In this document: one piece after another, positions 18,172 through 28,094 of the stretch | Position numbering within the stretch: position 1 is the first letter of the stretch | Layout: each line of letters starts with the position of its first letter | DNA from: Lachnospiraceae bacterium | GTDB taxonomy: Bacteria; Bacillota; Clostridia; Lachnospirales; Lachnospiraceae | NCBI GenBank assembly: GCA_910575475.1 | Contig: CAJTGD010000002.1 | Location: 124,001-188,000 of the forward strand | Direction of reading: 5' to 3' | Length of the DNA: 64,000 nt | Position numbers and translations under genes: made by a program | Notes under the pieces: generated by a model | Told to the model about the DNA's origin: nothing | Databases searched by the model: none | The model's input: only the letters and a program-made list of their open reading frames with translations

Positions 18172-19422
18172 CTAATCACGCTGAAAAATATCCCTTGTAT
18201 ATACTTTCTCTTTGACATCATCCAGGCATCTGTCATAACGGTTGGCTATGATCACCTGACTCTGTGCCTTAAACTTCTCCAGGTCATGCGTAACCTCTGA
18301 ACCAAAAAATGTCGCGCCGTCTTCAAGCGTCGGTTCATAAATGATCACTGCCGCGCCCTTTGCCTTGATCCGCTTCATGATCCCCTGGATGCTGCTCTGA
18401 CGGAAATTGTCAGAATTGGTCTTCATCGTCAGGCGGTAGACGCCCACTGTAGCAGTTTTTTCCATATACTGGCTGTACTGGTTATCCTCCGCATAGCTGT
18501 AGTAGCCTGCCATTTTTAACACCCGGTCTGCGATAAAATCCTTTCTTGTCCGGTTGCTCTCTACGATCGCTTCGATCAGATTTTCCGGTACATCGGAATA
18601 ATTTGCAAGGAGCTGCTTGGTGTCCTTTGGCAGGCAATATCCTCCGTAGCCAAAGGACGGGTTGTTATAGTGCATGCCGATGCGGGGATCCAGGCAGACG
18701 CCCTGGATGATCTGCTGCGTGTCCAGCCCCTTCATCTCCGCATAGGTATCCAGCTCATTGAAGTAGCTGATCCGCAGCGCCAGATAGGTATTTGCAAACA
18801 GCTTTACGGCTTCCGCTTCGGTAAAGCCCATAAACAGGGTATCAATATTTTCTTTGACCGCGCTCTCCTGAAGCATCTGTGCAAATATCCGGGCTGCTCC
18901 ATCCAGACGCTCGTCCTCCATATCTGTACCGATGATGATCCTGCTTGGGTACAGGTTATCGTAAAGCGCCTTGCTTTCTCTCAAAAATTCCGGGCTGAAC
19001 AGGATATTGCTGCTGCCTGTTTTCTTCCGGATACTCTCGGTATAGCCTACGGGAACCGTAGACTTGATGACCATGACCGCGTCCGGATTATATTCCATCA
19101 CCTGCCGGATCACAGACTCCACAACGGACGTATTGAAAAAATTCTTCTGGCTGTCATAGTTGGTCGGCGCCGCAATAACAACAAAGTCCGCGTTGCCATA
19201 TGCCTGCCGGGCATCCAGGGTCGCTGTGAAATCCAGTTCCTTTTCCGCAAAAAACTTTTCGATATACTCATCCTGGATCGGGGACCTGCGCTGATTGATC
19301 ATTTCCACCTTTTCCGGGACGATGTCCACGGCGTATACCGTGTGGTGCTGAGACAGCAGGACTGCTGCGGACAAGCCGACATATCCTGTTCCTGCGACTG
19401 CAATTGTATATTTTTTATCCAT
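18172..19422 (-). CDS. ugd: UDP-glucose (nucleotide-sugar) 6-dehydrogenase
   Basis: 416 residues. It oxidises a UDP-hexose to the uronic acid with two NAD+. [20 protein letters not shown] is the Rossmann loop and [15 protein letters not shown] contains the catalytic Cys. [12 protein letters not shown] and [15 protein letters not shown] are further family blocks. The length is slightly above the ~390 of compact Ugd proteins. The stop lies just before the RBS of the phosphodiesterase fusion gene, so the two form one operon. It probably feeds acidic sugars to envelope glycans. Substrate choice (UDP-glucose or another UDP-hexose) is not certain. Confidence 0.88.
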   Translation of the reverse strand: MDKKYTIAVAGTGYVGLSAAVLLSQHHTVYAVDIVPEKVEMINQRRSPIQDEYIEKFFAEKELDFTATLDARQAYGNADFVVIAAPTNYDSQKNFFNTSVVESVIRQVMEYNPDAVMVIKSTVPVGYTESIRKKTGSSNILFSPEFLRESKALYDNLYPSRIIIGTDMEDERLDGAARIFAQMLQESAVKENIDTLFMGFTEAEAVKLFANTYLALRISYFNELDTYAEMKGLDTQQIIQGVCLDPRIGMHYNNPSFGYGGYCLPKDTKQLLANYSDVPENLIEAIVESNRTRKDFIADRVLKMAGYYSYAEDNQYSQYMEKTATVGVYRLTMKTNSDNFRQSSIQGIMKRIKAKGAAVIIYEPTLEDGATFFGSEVTHDLEKFKAQSQVIIANRYDRCLDDVKEKVYTRDIFQRD

Positions 19423-19575
19423 AATCTGCTATTTCCTTGTCTATGATATATTATATAGATATTTACCAATATGATTGTAGCACACAAATCAGCCGTTTAC
19501 AACTTATCAAGTATTCGTTCAGCCCTAATCTGTCTAATAAAATATGCGAATAAAAAAATATTTCGTAAAACTGCA

Positions 19576-19604
19576 TTGTCTGTCAACGCTGTTTTTGGTA
19601 TAGT
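19576..19604 (+). promoter_or_regulatory. Sigma-A-type promoter upstream of first PilZ gene
   Basis: TTGTCT and TATAGT are separated by 17 bases. Transcription would start near 19611, which rules out a translation start there and supports the downstream ATG at 19722 with a leader of about 110 bases. Confidence 0.55.
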
Positions 19605-19721
19605 TATAGTATGATGCAGATGTTAGACAGCGCAGAAAAGTCAGTTTGGTTTAATATGAATATTGTTAGTACAATCAATCGGACGTACATTTCAAAAAAA
19701 GGAAGGGAGGTCTTTCAGACC

Positions 19722-20327
19722 ATGATTTTAAAGGATTGCAGTACATGCATGGTTTACGACACATCCGGTGAGCTTCTGGTGAAGGCCAGGGTAATGAGCG
19801 TGGAGGAGCGGATCACTCTGCATTTTGATGACGACAGCAAGCTCGGGCCTGATACAGATAAGCTGGAGGTGGATTTTTTTGACAGCCAGATGGGCTGCAT
19901 CAAGACCTACAGCAGCCTTGTGGTTCACAAGAATACAGATCCATGGGTATTGGAGCCGTGGATGGCTCAATGCGAGATCCTGGAGATCCGCGAGACGATC
20001 CAGCGGCAGAAGGATCTGCGGGTAAAGCTGGAGAAGGATCTGGAATTTTCATCGGAAGTACACGGTCATTTTATAGGAACGATACATAATATCAGCGTAG
20101 GCGGCATCATGCTTTATACGGAGATGCCTCTCGATGTGGATGAAGAGATCACGTTCCGCTATTGTTTTCTGAAAAAAGAATATGAGGTGAAGGCTGTCAT
20201 CCTGCGCGAGCAGCAGATGATCAAAAAGCGGCATGTCTATGGCTGCCGGCTTATTGATCTGACCAAGAGTGCGGAGAGAGATATCCGTCAGTTCGTATTT
20301 AAACAGCAGCTGAAGAGGATCTGGTAG
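19722..20327 (+). CDS. PilZ-domain protein (YcgR-like c-di-GMP receptor)
   Basis: 201 residues from the ATG at 19722, preceded by GGGAGG eleven bases upstream; the frame is open to 19611 but the promoter position argues against that start. The N-terminal half resembles a YcgR-N/PilZN segment. The C-terminal half is PilZ: QRQKDLRVKL in the RxxxR position and HNISVGGIML with the N-x-S-x-x-G motif. Only part of the arginine motif is canonical. It lies at the edge of the motility region and probably links c-di-GMP to flagellar function. Confidence 0.7.
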   Translation: MILKDCSTCMVYDTSGELLVKARVMSVEERITLHFDDDSKLGPDTDKLEVDFFDSQMGCIKTYSSLVVHKNTDPWVLEPWMAQCEILEIRETIQRQKDLRVKLEKDLEFSSEVHGHFIGTIHNISVGGIMLYTEMPLDVDEEITFRYCFLKKEYEVKAVILREQQMIKKRHVYGCRLIDLTKSAERDIRQFVFKQQLKRIW

Positions 20328-20461
20328 ACCGGCTGTCCTGAGAGCAGATCAGCAATGCATTCTGTCCTTATATTTGCTGCAGTTCCTTTATGAATAAGCT
20401 TTTGCGCATTCCGCGAAATCGTTCCGGGTGCGCTTCCTGTATGGGTGAGGAGGAAGTATCC

Positions 20462-21193
20462 ATGACATCATTTACTTCACTGCAAGATGCAGAAAATGGT
20501 TCTCTGTTTTATATGGACTGCCGATATTTGTCCTCTGTCCGGTACTTCTGTGAGAGTCCGGACACTGTCTGTCTCATTTTTTCTGAAAAACCGGCGGAGC
20601 TGCCGGAACGGCTCTTTTTAATGCCGGACGGCAGGCAGTACGATTACAGGGCGTTTATCTATACGCTCTCACCGGATATGGAGGTCTGCCGCCTGCGGAA
20701 CGTGCCCGCGGAAAGCCAGAACATCCGTCAGGAGACTGACGGATGTGCAGATCATTCAGCCTTTGGCAAGGATTCAGCTCATATGCAGGGATCAGAATCG
20801 TCTGAAAAGGAATACTATATTGTCCGCGGTGTAACCGACGACATCCAGGAGGTCCGAAAGAACTTCCGTGTATACGTCTCTTTCCGCGCCTCCGTTTACT
20901 TTGATCATGATCCAAAAGAAGTCCTGGTCACCATCAAGGATATCGGCTGCGGAGGCTTTCTATTCGTTTCCGATAAGAAATATCAGCCCGGAGATACATT
21001 GTCCGTAGTCCTCTTCGATTCCAGAAATCCATTGCTGGTAAAAGCCCGGATCCGAAAGCTCCGGCCAGTCCGTAAAGAGGGCCGGTATGGATACGGATGT
21101 GAGTATATTGACCTGAATCCACAGGCTGAGGCCCGGATCCGCAATTACGTTTTCCATACAGAGGTTCTGCAGGTAAAAGCGAAGGAGTCCTGA
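20462..21193 (+). CDS. PilZ-like protein, second copy
   Basis: 243 residues from the ATG at 20462, preceded by GGAGG eight bases upstream. RKNFRVYVSF keeps the RxxxR motif, but the second motif reads IKDIGCGGFLF, with Gly in place of the usual Ser in D/NxSxxG. The middle is a variable Ser/Glu-rich linker. It follows the first PilZ gene by about 135 bp and ends at a strong terminator. It may bind c-di-GMP weakly or act as a partner of the first protein. Confidence 0.65.
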   Translation: MTSFTSLQDAENGSLFYMDCRYLSSVRYFCESPDTVCLIFSEKPAELPERLFLMPDGRQYDYRAFIYTLSPDMEVCRLRNVPAESQNIRQETDGCADHSAFGKDSAHMQGSESSEKEYYIVRGVTDDIQEVRKNFRVYVSFRASVYFDHDPKEVLVTIKDIGCGGFLFVSDKKYQPGDTLSVVLFDSRNPLLVKARIRKLRPVRKEGRYGYGCEYIDLNPQAEARIRNYVFHTEVLQVKAKES

Positions 21194-21240
21194 TGCGGAA
21201 ACCTGCCACTGGCCGCCTTTCTGCATACGTTGGTATGCAA

Positions 21241-21285
21241 AAAGAAGAGTGAATCTCCTCCCAGGAGCCCACTCTTCTTTTTTGT
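21241..21285. terminator. Bidirectional intrinsic terminator
   Basis: AAGAAGAGTG and CACTCTTCTT form a ten-base stem, with an A-run on the left and a T-run on the right. It serves both the plus-strand PilZ gene and the convergent minus-strand YlqH-like gene. Confidence 0.9.
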
Positions 21286-21288
21286 ATC

Positions 21289-21651
21289 TTATTTTGCGTC
21301 CTTCTCTCCGCCTTTTTCTTCGTCTTCCTCCGCTTTTTTCACTTCCTTTACTTCCACGGAAGCCTCTCCCGCCGCGGTATGCTTCGGAGTATATTTCAAA
21401 AAGTAGGTATAGATATCAACGATCGCCTGGTACAATTCCTCCGGGATCGCCGTACCCAGGTCCAGCTGTGTGAGCACTGTTGCCAGAGAGTTGTCCTCGT
21501 AGACCGGCACTCCGTTCTCGTTGGCCATCTCTACGATCTTCTCCGCCATGTACCCCAGTCCGGAGGCTACGATAACGGGCGCAACGTCCCTGTTCTCATC
21601 ATACCTCAACGCTACTGCTTTTTTATTCATGATATCGTCATATTGTGACAT
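21289..21651 (-). CDS. FlhB C-terminal-domain homologue (YlqH/FhlB type)
   Basis: About 120 residues from MSQYDDIMNK (ATG 21651; an alternative ATG at 21660 lies nearer the AAAGGAG). KAVALRYDENRDVAPVIVAS matches the cytoplasmic part of FlhB/YscU export-switch proteins but lacks the membrane domain and the NPTH cleavage loop. The family includes B. subtilis YlqH. The C-terminal ~25 residues are a charged Glu/Lys tail. It overlaps the end of the upstream FliK-like gene. It probably modulates flagellar type III export. Confidence 0.75.
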   Translation of the reverse strand: MSQYDDIMNKKAVALRYDENRDVAPVIVASGLGYMAEKIVEMANENGVPVYEDNSLATVLTQLDLGTAIPEELYQAIVDIYTYFLKYTPKHTAAGEASVEVKEVKKAEEDEEKGGEKDAK

Positions 21652-23056
21652 TGACCGCATTTCTCCTTTCAAATATCTTCGGGAATGCAGCAGATACCTT
21701 GATCGGTACCTGGCCCTGCTCCACGGCAAGATACTCAACCTCCAGGTTGTTCCTGCTCATGATCTTACGGATATTGTCACGGATGTCGCTTTCATGTCCT
21801 GCCAGCTCTTCCGGATAATGAATCAGCATATCCATCTTCCCCTTTTCATAATACATCATCATATCAAAAAAGCCAACATCTTTTAAGTCAAATTTTATAA
21901 GTAATTTTATTCCTCGTTCTTTGGAACCGGGATTGCCAGATTCCTCGTCCGGATCCACCCAGATCTCCGAATACATGGGTACGCCATTCAGGATTACCGG
22001 AAGCATCACATGCATGACCGGCATATACACGCTCTCATTGATCAGCATGCTGCGCATCATGTTGACAAAATCTTCCTTACATTCCAGACCAGCATCTCCT
22101 CTCACGCCTGCTTGCATGATGCTGAGAAGCTTATCGGCCCAGTCCATCTTCCCTGCGGCCTTGTCATAATCCACATTCAGGAGCATATCCTTGAATTGAG
22201 CTCCCGTCATCCCCTGAAAATACTTCTGGAAGGACGGAAAATCCATCAGGCGCTGGAATGCCTGAGCCACCTTGTCCACACTGCCGTTTTCCAATCTGGA
22301 GGTATTGAGCGCGAGTAGGCTGATCAGATCCCGGATCTTCCCCAGATCCTTTGTCTGCGAAATATAGCTGCCAAGGTAGGGGATGATCTGATCCTTCAGA
22401 AGCTGTACGTTTGACGCACTGCCCTCCATGCTGTACGGCCGCAGCCTTGACGCGAGGAGCTGGAGCTCCTGCCGGTTGTTCCGGAACATCCGGGCTTCGA
22501 TCTGCTCCAGAAGATCCTGGATGGTCTGCTGAAGATGCTTGCCTGATGACATGTCATTATATCTCCGCAGCATATCCAGGATGCCCGCTTTTAATTCCAC
22601 GGAATTCGCTTCATCCATGATCTGCCGCAGCACATCAAATAACGGCCCCTGAAGACGGTTCGCCCCTGCCATGGCGTCCTTCAGAAATCCGTTCAGCTCC
22701 TCCGGGGTCATCTCCAGCATCTGGAGCAGCGCCTGGATGTCCGCGGCAGTCCCCTTGCCGATCCCTGATTCCACCATATTGGCCATCCCGCCGTACAGCA
22801 TCCGGGTCATGACCTCCTGCAGATTGGGAAGGTCCCTCAGAGACTGGACAAAATTGCCAAAATTGGATTCATAGGAGATTCCCTTTCCCTGCTGGCTGTC
22901 CGCGTCTGTCCTGCCGTCAGCCCGGACTACCCGGTTGGTATCCACCTGATTCTTGACGCTTAAGTCCTGTGCCTGCTGAGCCGGAGTCTGCTTATTGTTG
23001 ACCGCGTTATTGTCATACCCCACGACAGGAGTCGTTACTTTTAAAATATTTGACAT
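21638..23056 (-). CDS. FliK-like flagellar protein (YlqG-like position)
   Basis: About 472 residues from MSNILKVTTP (ATG 23056, AGGTG upstream; open to 23098). The N-terminal region is low-complexity Gln/Asn/Asp-rich and the middle is helical. The C-terminal ~110 residues (GIKLLIKFDLKDVGFFDMMM and IRKIMSRNNLEVEYL) have the strand-helix pattern of FliK C-terminal domains. Placement directly before an FlhB-like gene matches the ylqG-ylqH pair of B. subtilis. It is likely a cytoplasmic or exported regulator of hook or export function, divergent from cheA. Confidence 0.55.
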   Translation of the reverse strand: MSNILKVTTPVVGYDNNAVNNKQTPAQQAQDLSVKNQVDTNRVVRADGRTDADSQQGKGISYESNFGNFVQSLRDLPNLQEVMTRMLYGGMANMVESGIGKGTAADIQALLQMLEMTPEELNGFLKDAMAGANRLQGPLFDVLRQIMDEANSVELKAGILDMLRRYNDMSSGKHLQQTIQDLLEQIEARMFRNNRQELQLLASRLRPYSMEGSASNVQLLKDQIIPYLGSYISQTKDLGKIRDLISLLALNTSRLENGSVDKVAQAFQRLMDFPSFQKYFQGMTGAQFKDMLLNVDYDKAAGKMDWADKLLSIMQAGVRGDAGLECKEDFVNMMRSMLINESVYMPVMHVMLPVILNGVPMYSEIWVDPDEESGNPGSKERGIKLLIKFDLKDVGFFDMMMYYEKGKMDMLIHYPEELAGHESDIRDNIRKIMSRNNLEVEYLAVEQGQVPIKVSAAFPKIFERRNAVNVTI

Positions 23057-23177
23057 TTTTTCACCTGCTTTGCAATTTACTCTTATCGTTTCCCGCAAGT
23101 CTGACGATATATATTAATAAATGTAATTTTTGTAGTATAAAACATCACATTATATTAGATAAGGCGGTACTAAGATT

Positions 23178-25298
23178 ATGGATAACATGCTTGAAATGTA
23201 TCTCTATGAGACAAACACTCTTATGGAACAACTGGACGAACTCTTGATAGAAGCAGAGAAGAACTCGGATTTCACGACAAATGATGTAAATGAGATCTTT
23301 CGTATCATGCATACGATCAAAGGCTCATCTGCCATGATGGAATTCTCCACATTGATGGAGATTGCTCATCATATAGAAGATCTTTTCTTCTATATCCGAG
23401 AAAACGGAATGGATTCCCTGGATGAATCACACAAGAATGACTTGTTCAATCTGATGTTCCAGTCAACGGATGCTCTTCGCGGCGAAGTTGAAAAAATCGA
23501 AAACGATGAGCCCCTTAGCACTAATATCGACTCAATCATTAAAAGTATTAATAGTTTTTTGGAAAAAATCAGTTCTTCCGGTGAGACGTCTTCTGAGGAC
23601 GCACCTGCGGAGGCAGCGTCCGCTCCCACCGCACCGCCCGCAGATAAAGAGGCTATCGCCGCCATCAACCAGGAACTGGCAGGATGCCCTGACAGCAAGC
23701 TTCCTTATTTTATAAAGATCCATTTCGAAGAGGGCTCCGGTATGGAGAATCTTCGTGCCTTTATGATCATCACCGCCCTGAAGGAGATCGACATGCAGTT
23801 CGAATACTATCCTTCCGATGTGGAGACCAACAGCGACACGGCGGAGTCCATCATAGACAACGGCTTCTTTGTAGCGCTTTCCTCTCAGGAGGATGTGGAC
23901 AGCGCAGTCGGGATCCTGAAGGAGCAGAACAGCATCCAGGCCTATGAGGTCATTGAAAATGTGCATGCGAAGGCGGAAGAACCCAAGCAGGAAGCACCGG
24001 CGCCTGCAGTCCAGAAGAGTGCTGAGGCCGCTCCGGCTCCGGCAGCCGCAGAGAGCGCACAGAAGAGCGCCCCGGCTCCGGCCACCGCTTCTACGCACAA
24101 CGCTCCGGTGAAGCAGAGTCTTATCAGCGTCAACCTTTCCAAGCTTGACAGTCTGGTAGCGGTTGTGGGTGAGATCGTGATCACGGAATCCATGGTCACC
24201 TCTTCTCCGGATCTGCAGAACCTGAAGCTGGATAACTTTATGAAGTCTGCGCGCCAGCTGCGGAAGCTGACCGACGACCTGCAGGATATCGCGATGTCTC
24301 TTCGAATGGTTCCCGTATCCGGCACCTTCCAGAAGATGAACCGTGTTGTCCGGGATATGAAGAAGAAGCTGAACAAGGACGTAAGGCTTACCTTGGTAGG
24401 TGAGAACACCGAAGTTGATAAGACCATCGTGGACAGCATCAGCGACCCGATCATGCATATCGTCCGTAATTCCGTGGACCACGGGATTGAGGAGACCCGC
24501 GAAGAGCGTATTGCCGCAGGAAAGGATCCTCAGGGCGAGGTCATCCTTGCTGCCAGCCATACCGGAAGCGAAGTCATCATTACCATTACCGATGACGGAC
24601 GCGGGATGGATACAGAAAAGATCCTGGCAAAGGCGGAACGCAACGGCATCCTCACTAAGCCTGCCAGCGAGTATTCCAAGAAGGAGATCCTTTCCCTTCT
24701 GATGCTCCCCGGCTTTTCCACTAACGAGGAAGTGACCGAGTTCTCTGGGCGAGGCGTCGGCATGGACGTGGTAAAGAAAAATGTAGAATCCGTAGGAGGC
24801 ACCATTTCTATCTCCAGTGAATTTGGGCAGGGAAGTGTTACTACGCTGAAGATTCCTCTTACTATGGCGATCACGGACGGCATGGAGATTTCCGTTGGGA
24901 AGTCCCTGTTTACCATTCCGATCGCAAATATCCGCCAGTCTCTCAAGATTCAGAGAGAAGAGGTCATCCTTGATGCAGGCGGCAATGAGATTGTAAAATG
25001 TCTGGGTGAATTTTATCCGATCATCCGTGTACATGAGTTATACAATATCGAAACCGAGAAGACTAATATTGAAGACGGTATCCTGATCTGGGTAGAATCC
25101 GCCGATAAGTCCTTCTGCCTGTTTGTAGACGAACTGCTCGGCGAGCAGCAGGTAGTTGTAAAACCGCTTCCTTCCTATTTGAATAGTTTCAATATCAAAA
25201 ATTCAGGAATCGGCGGCTGTACGCTCCTCGGTGACGGCAATATCAGCCTGATCCTGGATATTGGTAACTTATATGCAGCATATCATACTCAATATTAA
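23178..25298 (+). CDS. cheA: Chemotaxis histidine kinase CheA
   Basis: 706 residues. P1/HPt: FRIMHTIKGSSAMMEF with the phospho-accepting H45. P2-like region: ~175-270. An Ala/Pro-rich linker precedes the dimerisation domain (~320-380). HATPase: HIVRNSVDHGIEETR (N box), ITDDGRGMD (G1) and GRGVGMDVV (G2). CheW-like P5: ~560-706. AAGGCGG precedes the ATG. It phosphorylates the motility response regulator in receptor arrays. No CheY gene is present in this cluster. Confidence 0.97.
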   Translation: MDNMLEMYLYETNTLMEQLDELLIEAEKNSDFTTNDVNEIFRIMHTIKGSSAMMEFSTLMEIAHHIEDLFFYIRENGMDSLDESHKNDLFNLMFQSTDALRGEVEKIENDEPLSTNIDSIIKSINSFLEKISSSGETSSEDAPAEAASAPTAPPADKEAIAAINQELAGCPDSKLPYFIKIHFEEGSGMENLRAFMIITALKEIDMQFEYYPSDVETNSDTAESIIDNGFFVALSSQEDVDSAVGILKEQNSIQAYEVIENVHAKAEEPKQEAPAPAVQKSAEAAPAPAAAESAQKSAPAPATASTHNAPVKQSLISVNLSKLDSLVAVVGEIVITESMVTSSPDLQNLKLDNFMKSARQLRKLTDDLQDIAMSLRMVPVSGTFQKMNRVVRDMKKKLNKDVRLTLVGENTEVDKTIVDSISDPIMHIVRNSVDHGIEETREERIAAGKDPQGEVILAASHTGSEVIITITDDGRGMDTEKILAKAERNGILTKPASEYSKKEILSLLMLPGFSTNEEVTEFSGRGVGMDVVKKNVESVGGTISISSEFGQGSVTTLKIPLTMAITDGMEISVGKSLFTIPIANIRQSLKIQREEVILDAGGNEIVKCLGEFYPIIRVHELYNIETEKTNIEDGILIWVESADKSFCLFVDELLGEQQVVVKPLPSYLNSFNIKNSGIGGCTLLGDGNISLILDIGNLYAAYHTQY

Positions 25299-25324
25299 AA
25301 TATAGGAACCGGAGGAATAATTTT

Positions 25325-25801
25325 ATGTCAGCAGATACACAGAAGAACACACAAGTCGGCATTCCGGAGAATGAGGCTCCGGCTTCCACAGAGAGATTTT
25401 TAACATTTACCTGTGACGGACTGAACATCGGTGTCAGTACCAATTACGTGATCGAGATCATCACGGATCATTCCATCACCATGCTCCCTCTTGTCCCAGA
25501 CTATTTGAAGGGCATCATCAGCATGAGAGGTGAGATCATCCCGATCATTGACATCCGTCTCCGCATGGGTAAGCTTCCCATCGAATATACCAGTACGACC
25601 TGTATCATCATTCTTGATATTAATGATGTTAAGATCGGGATCCTGGTAGATGCCGTTCAGCAGGTCATGGATGTTGATCAGAGCCTGATCTCTCCTGTCC
25701 CGGTGGAAAACCAGCAGGAGCTGATCCGGGGTATGGTTTCCTCGGGAAATAATTCCGTGATCCTTTTCCTGGATTGCGAAAAACTGATCCAGGCATATTA
25801 A
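25325..25801 (+). CDS. cheW: Chemotaxis coupling protein CheW
   Basis: 158 residues of the CheW fold. LTFTCDGLNIGVSTNYVIEI opens the first beta barrel, and LKGIISMRGEIIPIIDIRLR is the characteristic central segment that contacts CheA and receptors. The last ~25 residues include VILFLDCEKLI. It starts 26 bases after cheA with GGAGG before the ATG. Confidence 0.96.
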   Translation: MSADTQKNTQVGIPENEAPASTERFLTFTCDGLNIGVSTNYVIEIITDHSITMLPLVPDYLKGIISMRGEIIPIIDIRLRMGKLPIEYTSTTCIIILDINDVKIGILVDAVQQVMDVDQSLISPVPVENQQELIRGMVSSGNNSVILFLDCEKLIQAY

Positions 25802-25821
25802 GAAAAAAGGAGCAAAGAAAC

Positions 25822-26634
25822 ATGTTAACGATAAATGACAAGGAATTCCAGCGTCTTGTAAAATTTGTGCATCAAAATTATGGGATCGATCTGTCAAAGA
25901 AACGGCAGCTCATCACAGGACGCCTTTCCAATACGATCGTCGGTATGGGATTCAACTCATTCGAAGATTACGTAGAGTACCTGATCAATAACGGCAAGCC
26001 GGAGGACCGGGAGCTGATGCTGAATAAGCTCACAACCAACTATACTTATTTTATGCGTGAAGAGGCGCATTTTAAACTGTTCTCAGAGACAATCCTTCCT
26101 TATCTGGAGCAGACAAAGAAGGATAAGGTTCTCAGCATATGGAGCGCCGGCTGTTCCTCAGGCGAGGAGCCTTATACGATTTCCATCATCCTGAAGGAGT
26201 ATTTTGCAAATAAGCCCGGCTGGGATACAAGGGTGCTTGCCACGGATATTTCTCAGAATGTACTGCGCAGTGCGGTCAATGCGGTCTATGACGAAGATTC
26301 GCTCAAGGAGTTATCCCCGGCCTGGAAGAAGAAGTACTTCCGTCCCGGAGACGCTCCCGGTACGTACCATGTTACGCAGGAGCTGCGGAACAATGTCATC
26401 TTCCGGACATTTAACCTGATGGATCCGATCAAGTTCCGCTTGAAATTCGACGTTATCTTCTGCCGAAATGTGATGATCTATTTTGACCAGGAGACGAAGG
26501 AAGCGCTTGTCAAAAGATTTTTCGACGCGACCAATGACGGCGGTTATCTTCTGATCGGGCATTCGGAAGGGCTGAACAAGGCCACAACGCCTTATAAGTA
26601 TCTCAAGCCTGCGACTTATCGGAAGGTAAAATAA
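25822..26634 (+). CDS. cheR: Chemoreceptor methyltransferase CheR
   Basis: 270 residues from the ATG at 25822 (AAGGAG nine bases upstream). An N-terminal all-alpha domain (~1-75) is followed by a SAM-dependent methyltransferase. TTNYTYFMREEAHF is the CheR signature, IWSAGCSSGEEPYT the SAM loop, and FCRNVMIYFD a conserved late block. It methylates glutamates in chemoreceptors and pairs with CheB downstream. Confidence 0.96.
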   Translation: MLTINDKEFQRLVKFVHQNYGIDLSKKRQLITGRLSNTIVGMGFNSFEDYVEYLINNGKPEDRELMLNKLTTNYTYFMREEAHFKLFSETILPYLEQTKKDKVLSIWSAGCSSGEEPYTISIILKEYFANKPGWDTRVLATDISQNVLRSAVNAVYDEDSLKELSPAWKKKYFRPGDAPGTYHVTQELRNNVIFRTFNLMDPIKFRLKFDVIFCRNVMIYFDQETKEALVKRFFDATNDGGYLLIGHSEGLNKATTPYKYLKPATYRKVK

Positions 26635-26645
26635 AAAGTATGACG

Positions 26646-26678
26646 AGCTGCTTTTGAGAATTCAGAAGCAGCTTTTTT
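26646..26678 (+). terminator. Intrinsic terminator after cheR
   Basis: AGCTGCTT and AAGCAGCT pair around a short loop and are followed by six T. It separates cheA-W-R from cheB. Confidence 0.85.
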
Positions 26679-26772
26679 AAAAAACTCTAACACTTTACAA
26701 TATTATGTGATAAAATAAATTTATGATGTTTGGCCAGGAAGTATTTTGGCCGCAAGAAAGGGATGATATTTT

Positions 26773-27834
26773 ATGAATAATTCGATCAAAGTGCTGGTTG
26801 TGGACGATTCGTCTCTGTTCCGGCAGATGATCATACAGCATCTTTCCACCCAGCCCGGCATAGAAGTCGTAGGCTATGCGATTAATGCATTTGACGCAGG
26901 TCAGAAGATCCCGCGGCTGAAACCGGATGTGCTGACTCTGGATGTGGAGATGCCCGGACTCAATGGAATTGAATTTCTCAAGCAGCTCCTTCCGAAAAAT
27001 CCGATCCCGGTCATTCTCGTATCTTCTTTAAATTTGAGTGTATTTGACGCACTGTCCGCAGGCGCCGTGGATTTTGTCCGCAAGCCGGATATGAGCGCAA
27101 AAAATTCAAAGGATACATTTTTTACCGGCCTGACGCTGAAGGTACGTGCGGCGTCCAAGGCAAAGGTACGCGTGGCTGCCCGGCAGAATACCGGCAGTGC
27201 CGTGACCGCACAAAATGTCGCGGCGAAGCCCATGCCCTTTCCACCTATCCCGCGGAATGTCCTGGACTCCACCATCATCGGCCTGGGTGCTTCCACCGGG
27301 GGAACGGAAGCCACACTTGCCGTGCTGCAGAAGCTTCCGGCAAATATTCCCGGCATCGTGATCACGCAGCATATGCCGGAGGGATTTACGGACATGTACG
27401 CGCAGCGTTTGAACCGGATCTGCAGTATGGAGGTCCGTGAAGCGAAGAACGGCGATGTCATCCGTCCCGGACTGGCTCTCATCGCTCCCGGAGCAAAGCA
27501 GATGGAAGTTGTCAGAGCGGGAAATAACTACATTGTACAGTGCCACCCCGGGCCCAAGGTCAGCGGACACTGCCCGTCTGTAAATGTCCTCTTTAACTCC
27601 ATTGCCAAGAATGTCGCCATTAAAAAAGTCGGCATCATCATGACCGGTATGGGCAGCGACGGAGCGGAGGGACTGCTGCAGATGCGCCAGAAGGGCGCAT
27701 TTACGATCGGCCAGGACAAGGAGTCCTGTGTGGTATACGGAATGCCGATGGTAGCTTATAATATCGGCGCGGTATGTACGCAGGCTTCCTGCGACAATAT
27801 TCCTTCCGTTCTTTTGAATCATCTGAAGGGCTGA
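26773..27834 (+). CDS. cheB: Chemotaxis methylesterase/deamidase CheB
   Basis: 353 residues. Receiver domain residues 1-~120: LVVDDSSLFR, LTLDVEMPGLNG with the phosphorylated Asp, and a Lys near VRKPD. A linker precedes the methylesterase domain (~165-353): IIGLGASTGGTEA with the catalytic Ser, TQHMPEGFTD with the His, and MGSDGAEG with the Asp. It removes methyl groups set by CheR. It has its own gap and follows the cheR terminator, so it may have a separate promoter. Confidence 0.96.
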   Translation: MNNSIKVLVVDDSSLFRQMIIQHLSTQPGIEVVGYAINAFDAGQKIPRLKPDVLTLDVEMPGLNGIEFLKQLLPKNPIPVILVSSLNLSVFDALSAGAVDFVRKPDMSAKNSKDTFFTGLTLKVRAASKAKVRVAARQNTGSAVTAQNVAAKPMPFPPIPRNVLDSTIIGLGASTGGTEATLAVLQKLPANIPGIVITQHMPEGFTDMYAQRLNRICSMEVREAKNGDVIRPGLALIAPGAKQMEVVRAGNNYIVQCHPGPKVSGHCPSVNVLFNSIAKNVAIKKVGIIMTGMGSDGAEGLLQMRQKGAFTIGQDKESCVVYGMPMVAYNIGAVCTQASCDNIPSVLLNHLKG

Positions 27835-27953
27835 CGGAATTCTTTCCCTCTGTACGGCTGCAATCCGCAATACAGAAAACCTGACGGCGGCAGCTTTTCC
27901 GCATGCGTTGGTATTTGGGTATTCTTCAAAAATGGAAATCATAATCATAAAAG

Positions 27954-27983
27954 CAGATGCGCTTCCGGTGCATCTGTTTTTTT
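27954..27983 (+). terminator. Intrinsic terminator after cheB
   Basis: CAGATGC and GCATCTG pair around a GC-containing loop and are followed by seven T. Confidence 0.85.
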
Positions 27984-28094
27984 ACGTCTGCATGCGAAAA
28001 GACCGCCGGCGGCAGGCTTTCTGTATAAGCCTTACAGAGCAAAAGTCATCCCACTTTTTGCGGGATTCACTGTAATTAAATGTACTTTTTTTTA

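Noticed and set aside
23532-25034. 500-residue minus-strand frame inside cheA
   Set aside because: Antisense shadow of cheA; Arg/His/Leu-rich composition without motifs.
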